A stretch of 64,000 bases of DNA, taken from the NCBI RefSeq assembly GCF_027744825.2, contig NC_071350.1, positions 4,154,001 to 4,218,000 on the forward strand, read 5' to 3'. The position numbers were made by a program, and so were the translations under genes. The notes below the pieces were generated by a model. The model worked only from the letters and a program-made list of their open reading frames with translations, was not told the origin of the DNA and ran no database searches. Source of the stretch: Synchiropus splendidus (Eukaryota; Chordata; Actinopteri; Syngnathiformes; Callionymidae). Shown here piece after piece: positions 60,691 through 64,000 of this stretch; the stretch's first letter is position 1; each line of letters opens with the position of its first letter.

Positions 60691-62705
60691 CTCACATTGT
60701 ACTGTACGGTTGTTGACGGTAGCAAAGAACAAATTGACAAGGGGTGGTGTAAACATCTGCTTCTTCAATTGGTGAGGGGCAGTAGAACATACATGCAACA
60801 TTTTAAACAGGTGGGATGTAGTGTTAAATGTAAACAAAGGACAATGCTTCGACTGACTTTGGCCCAGAGAAGACGGTGGTGTTTCTGGATCATGTTTACA
60901 TAGAGCTTCCTCTTTGCATGGCACGGCAGCCTGTTTGCAGCCAGTGATTTAGGATGTGATCTGGAGCTCTGGCGAAGATTTCAGCTGCCGACTCAGGTTC
61001 TGTTGCCTGAGTGCATGAAAATCATGGACATCCCGTGATGGATTTTGTCCTTGTCCCTGGCTCAAGGAAATGTCTCCAGATTCCTAGAACCTTTTCATGG
61101 TATTGCATGTGATAATTGACAATATTTTCAAGGTCTTCACACTTTTGTGCTGAGGACCTTTGCAGGTCTTTGCAGCTGATGCACTTGAAGTGCCTAGTCA
61201 TTTTTCTGGCCTGCTGCCAATCAACCAAATTGTGAAAGAAGCATGCTGCTTTGCTGTTAATGGATGTCTCCGGGCTGCACACCTGATCTTCCGCACTCAC
61301 TTCCAGGTGCATGCCATCGATTATATTTAATCACATGGTAATAGAATGAAGGATTACTTAAAAACAGCACTCCTTTTGTACATTCCATTCATTAACCGGA
61401 TGCTTTTCCACAAAAGTCTCCGCATATTATCAAGTAACTTTCAAAATGATTTATCACAAAATTCTTCAAAATGCAGAGGATGCACTTTTGTGAAAGAAAT
61501 GATAAATAAACTGGGACCTGGCTGAGACAAGGACCTGGACAGCGCCCCCCCCCCAACCACAGTTCAGGCCCTGCAGACTGCAAGAAGCATGCAGCCCTGA
61601 GCCAAGGAGCTTTCTGTTTCACTGTGAAGATTTATTGCAAAATGTCTCATTATTATATAAGGGTGTTTTAAACCCCCTGCACAGCCAACACAAGAGGTTC
61701 AACCACTTAAGCTCGGTTGCAGACTTCATTGTCTGCCAGAATCTTTAACCCTGACTGAGACTTCTTTTCTGTTTCTAGATGGTTTTGACAGTTAATCTGG
61801 TCTATTCAGCAATTCTGTTGTGAGTCTGAGCACAGACTCCCTCACGTCTGCTCTGTCTGACTCTATGAACTGATCTTGGCTATTGCCCTCCTGGACAAAA
61901 GAACTTTCGTAATTTTTAGCTGAAAGCTGAACGTTTTCTATCGTTGGTTCTTCTATCATATAGTACCATGAAGGCACACAGCAGGGCAGCAGTTTCTGCT
62001 CAAACACCAAACCTCACAGCAAATATAAAACTTTGCAACAAATATAATAACCGAAACATTAACTCACAACAAGTAAGTGTAAGTGTTTGATGCTGCTTTC
62101 TGATTTTCAGAAATCTACTATGTTTCACTTTTAAACCTAAGTCCATGGGCTCGTACATGCTCTATACATATATAATGTCGTAGCTCTCGCGATAATAATG
62201 GGAATGCTTTTTAAGATATGGAACACCGACAAATAATTCAAATCTGTACTGGGACATATTGTTCCACTTTGCAGGTTATAATGTATTGTCCTTTTTGTGT
62301 TACACTGTGGGGACTTCCCATTGGTTTATGTAGTAATGTTGCAGCTTAATGGTGTAGCATCTGAATTTGTTTCTTTTGCAGATGTTGTGTTGTGGCTTAA
62401 TGTCATTGTGTTGTAGTGTTTGAATTTGTTGCGACTTTTGCAGAGTTAATGTTGTGTTCTGTGTTTGTATTTGTTGAGCTTTTCCGGCCAACATTCCATC
62501 CCCTCCTTTTCCTTGCATGATCAAAGTGCCCATTAAACTTCATTCTTTCATTGTTTGAGAAAAGTTACTCTCCTGTCAGTTTACTCCCCCCTGTTTGGGC
62601 ACTGACAATTTGCAAGCAAATGAGCTCTAAATATTGCACTTGGATAATATATACAGGTGGGAGGGGAAATGTTGACGGAGCCACTTTGGTTTTCTGTGTG
62701 ATATA
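60691..62705. other. Non-coding stretch
   Basis: Frames at 61022-61312 (minus, 96 codons) and 60697-60903 (plus) resemble nothing I recognise. A C run sits at about 61544-61553. No transposon ends seen. Confidence 0.4.
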
Positions 62706-63241
62706 CAGTGGTACCTCGGTTCTCCACCACAATCCGTTCCAGAAGGCCGTTCGAGAAGCAATTTGTTTGAAATCTGAATCGATTTTTCCCATTACAATTA
62801 ATGGAAAAAGAAATAATGCATTCCAAGCCTTAAAATAGGCTTTTGTAGGAGTGAATGTAGAGTGTCTGCTGCAGGTGCGCTGTTCCTCTATGTGTGTGGC
62901 CGCTGCATGTGGGAGGGGTTGCCGAGTGAGTGACGTCTCTCCAGAAGTGAAGAGGTGCCCGGTGCGTGTCCAGCTCTGAATGTGCGCTTCTGTGCAGTTT
63001 GGCTGTGACAAAGTCATAAACCAAGTAACGCTCTGTCCAAGACTCGCCTCATTCCTGTCCCAGTTCCAGGTGACAACAGGGCATCAAACCCTGGAGTGCG
63101 CGTTCCAGCCCCTCCGGATGTTTTCGGGGGCGTTGGAGTTCTGGATTTTCGTTCGAAATCAGAAGAAAAAAAATCTCAACATTTTTGTTCAAACTCCGAT
63201 TTGTTCAAATTCCGGGACGTTCGAAAACCGAGGTACCACTG
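62706..63241 (-). mobile_element. pogo/Tigger-like non-autonomous element, copy 2 (536 bp)
   Basis: The same element as at 27157-27883 but inverted and shorter. Ends CAGTGGTACCTCGGTTCTCC and, reverse complement, CAGTGGTACCTCGGTTTTCG; TA at 62704-62705 and 63242-63243. About 190 bp corresponding roughly to 27270-27470 of copy 1 are missing, while the rest aligns closely. Confidence 0.8.
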
Positions 63242-63276
63242 TAATGTGATCACGGGTAGTTGGCTGTGTTTTTTGC

Positions 63277-63279
<3 letters not shown>

Positions 63280-63308
<29 letters not shown>
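63280..63308. repeat. (TG)n microsatellite
   Basis: About 14 TG units just outside the pogo/Tigger-like copy 2. Confidence 0.9.
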
Positions 63309-63311
<3 letters not shown>

Positions 63312-63634
63312 CGTTATTGATCCCCTGAGGGATCATAGATAACCTTTCATATTGATTTTTAGCTATAGCTATAGTTCCAAGAAGGGATTGCAGTTTTACA
63401 GGGGGATGGTTTTTTTTTGTTTGTTTGTTTTTTTTGGAGGGTGCCATCCCATCACCATGTTCTTGCAATGACCCTGAATGTTAATAATTTATTGAGGAGA
63501 CACTAGTGACAATTGTTTGTTGGTTGGGTTGTGAACAAAATAATTCCGATGTGTGTTTGAATTTGTCTGTCAGGGTTGGCTGGAAACAGGCTTGGAGTGA
63601 TCTTTGTAGGTTCCACTGGATTTACAAACAGCTG

Positions 63635-64000
63635 AGTATGTCACGAGTCAAGGGAACGAGGAGCGAAAGCCACGTGTTGAGGACGTGGAGCTGGACCCAA
63701 GTGCGGGTGGTGAAAGTTACAGCCAGGCAGGAGCGAGTTAGAAATAATATTTAATAATTAAACAAACAACTGAATCACAACTGAAAGCGTCACTGAACCG
63801 GGAGAAAACAGAGCAAAATCTAAATGTCCAAAGGGAGAAACCAAACTAGCAGAAGTCCACAAACATGAGTTAAAAAGTCCAAACAGAAAACGTTACTGAA
63901 CCGGGAGAAAACTAACTTAAATCACAGGGAACTAGGGGAGAGACGAAAACACAATGAACCAAGATAGTCAAGAAAAACACCAGGAAACACGAAGAGACAA
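63635..64000. repeat. Probable dispersed repeat, runs off the right edge
   Basis: A-rich sequence in which ACTGAACCGGGAGAAAAC occurs twice (63791-63808 and 63894-63911), with the surrounding wording (GAGCTGGACCCAAGTGCGG, AACTGAATCACAACTGAAAG) typical of a fish interspersed element. Class unknown; no coding frame. Confidence 0.4.

Overview
The window reads as teleost fish genomic DNA. It is AT-rich and full of simple repeats and fish-type transposon relics (piggyBac, Tc1, pogo/Tigger-like, hAT-like MITEs, L2/CR1- and RTE-like LINE pieces). It carries intron-split vertebrate coding sequence. No prokaryotic gene organisation, CRISPR array or phage structure is visible.

Only one cellular gene can be supported: the 5' end of a roundabout (ROBO) axon-guidance receptor gene on the minus strand. 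Its first coding exon (17896-17950) encodes a signal peptide and has a GTAAGT donor. Exon 2 (12608-12934) encodes the N-terminal linker and the complete first immunoglobulin domain. It lies between an AG acceptor and a GTAAGT donor and is phase 1 at both ends. A CpG-rich promoter and leader lies at about 17951-18463, with a candidate TATA box at 18431-18437 and several upstream ORFs. Intron 1 is 12935-17895. Intron 2 runs from 12607 off the left edge, so the rest of the receptor lies outside the window. The paralogue is ROBO2- or ROBO3-like; this fragment does not settle which.

From about 18.5 kb to 64 kb, upstream of the gene, I find no convincing cellular exon. What can be named there is transposon-derived or simple sequence: a 294-bp terminal-inverted-repeat element at 21.1 kb, two TA-flanked pogo/Tigger-like elements in opposite orientation (27.2 and 62.7 kb), an RTE-like reverse-transcriptase scrap (28.9 kb), a TTAA-flanked piggyBac derivative that lost its catalytic core (40.0-41.6 kb), a Tc1 transposase pseudogene (50.9-51.5 kb) and a 5'-truncated L2/CR1-like LINE (59.9-60.7 kb). 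Inside the gene's introns are a pogo/mariner-like element with a hAT-like element nested in it (10.15-11.75 kb) and a large fold-back element carrying TCTCGAGATAA motifs (7.2-7.95 kb).

The most interesting pattern is a dispersed family of palindromic MITEs, about 11 copies or fragments and five of them between 51.9 and 56.8 kb. The best-preserved copy has an 8-bp target duplication. Their arms carry sequences that closely resemble the CTCF core motif, and the best copy has two in opposite orientation. A second notable point is the receptor's translation start: an upstream ATG only 8 nt away opens a different frame that stays open across the exon 1-2 junction for 111 codons. Both are sequence observations; function is not shown.
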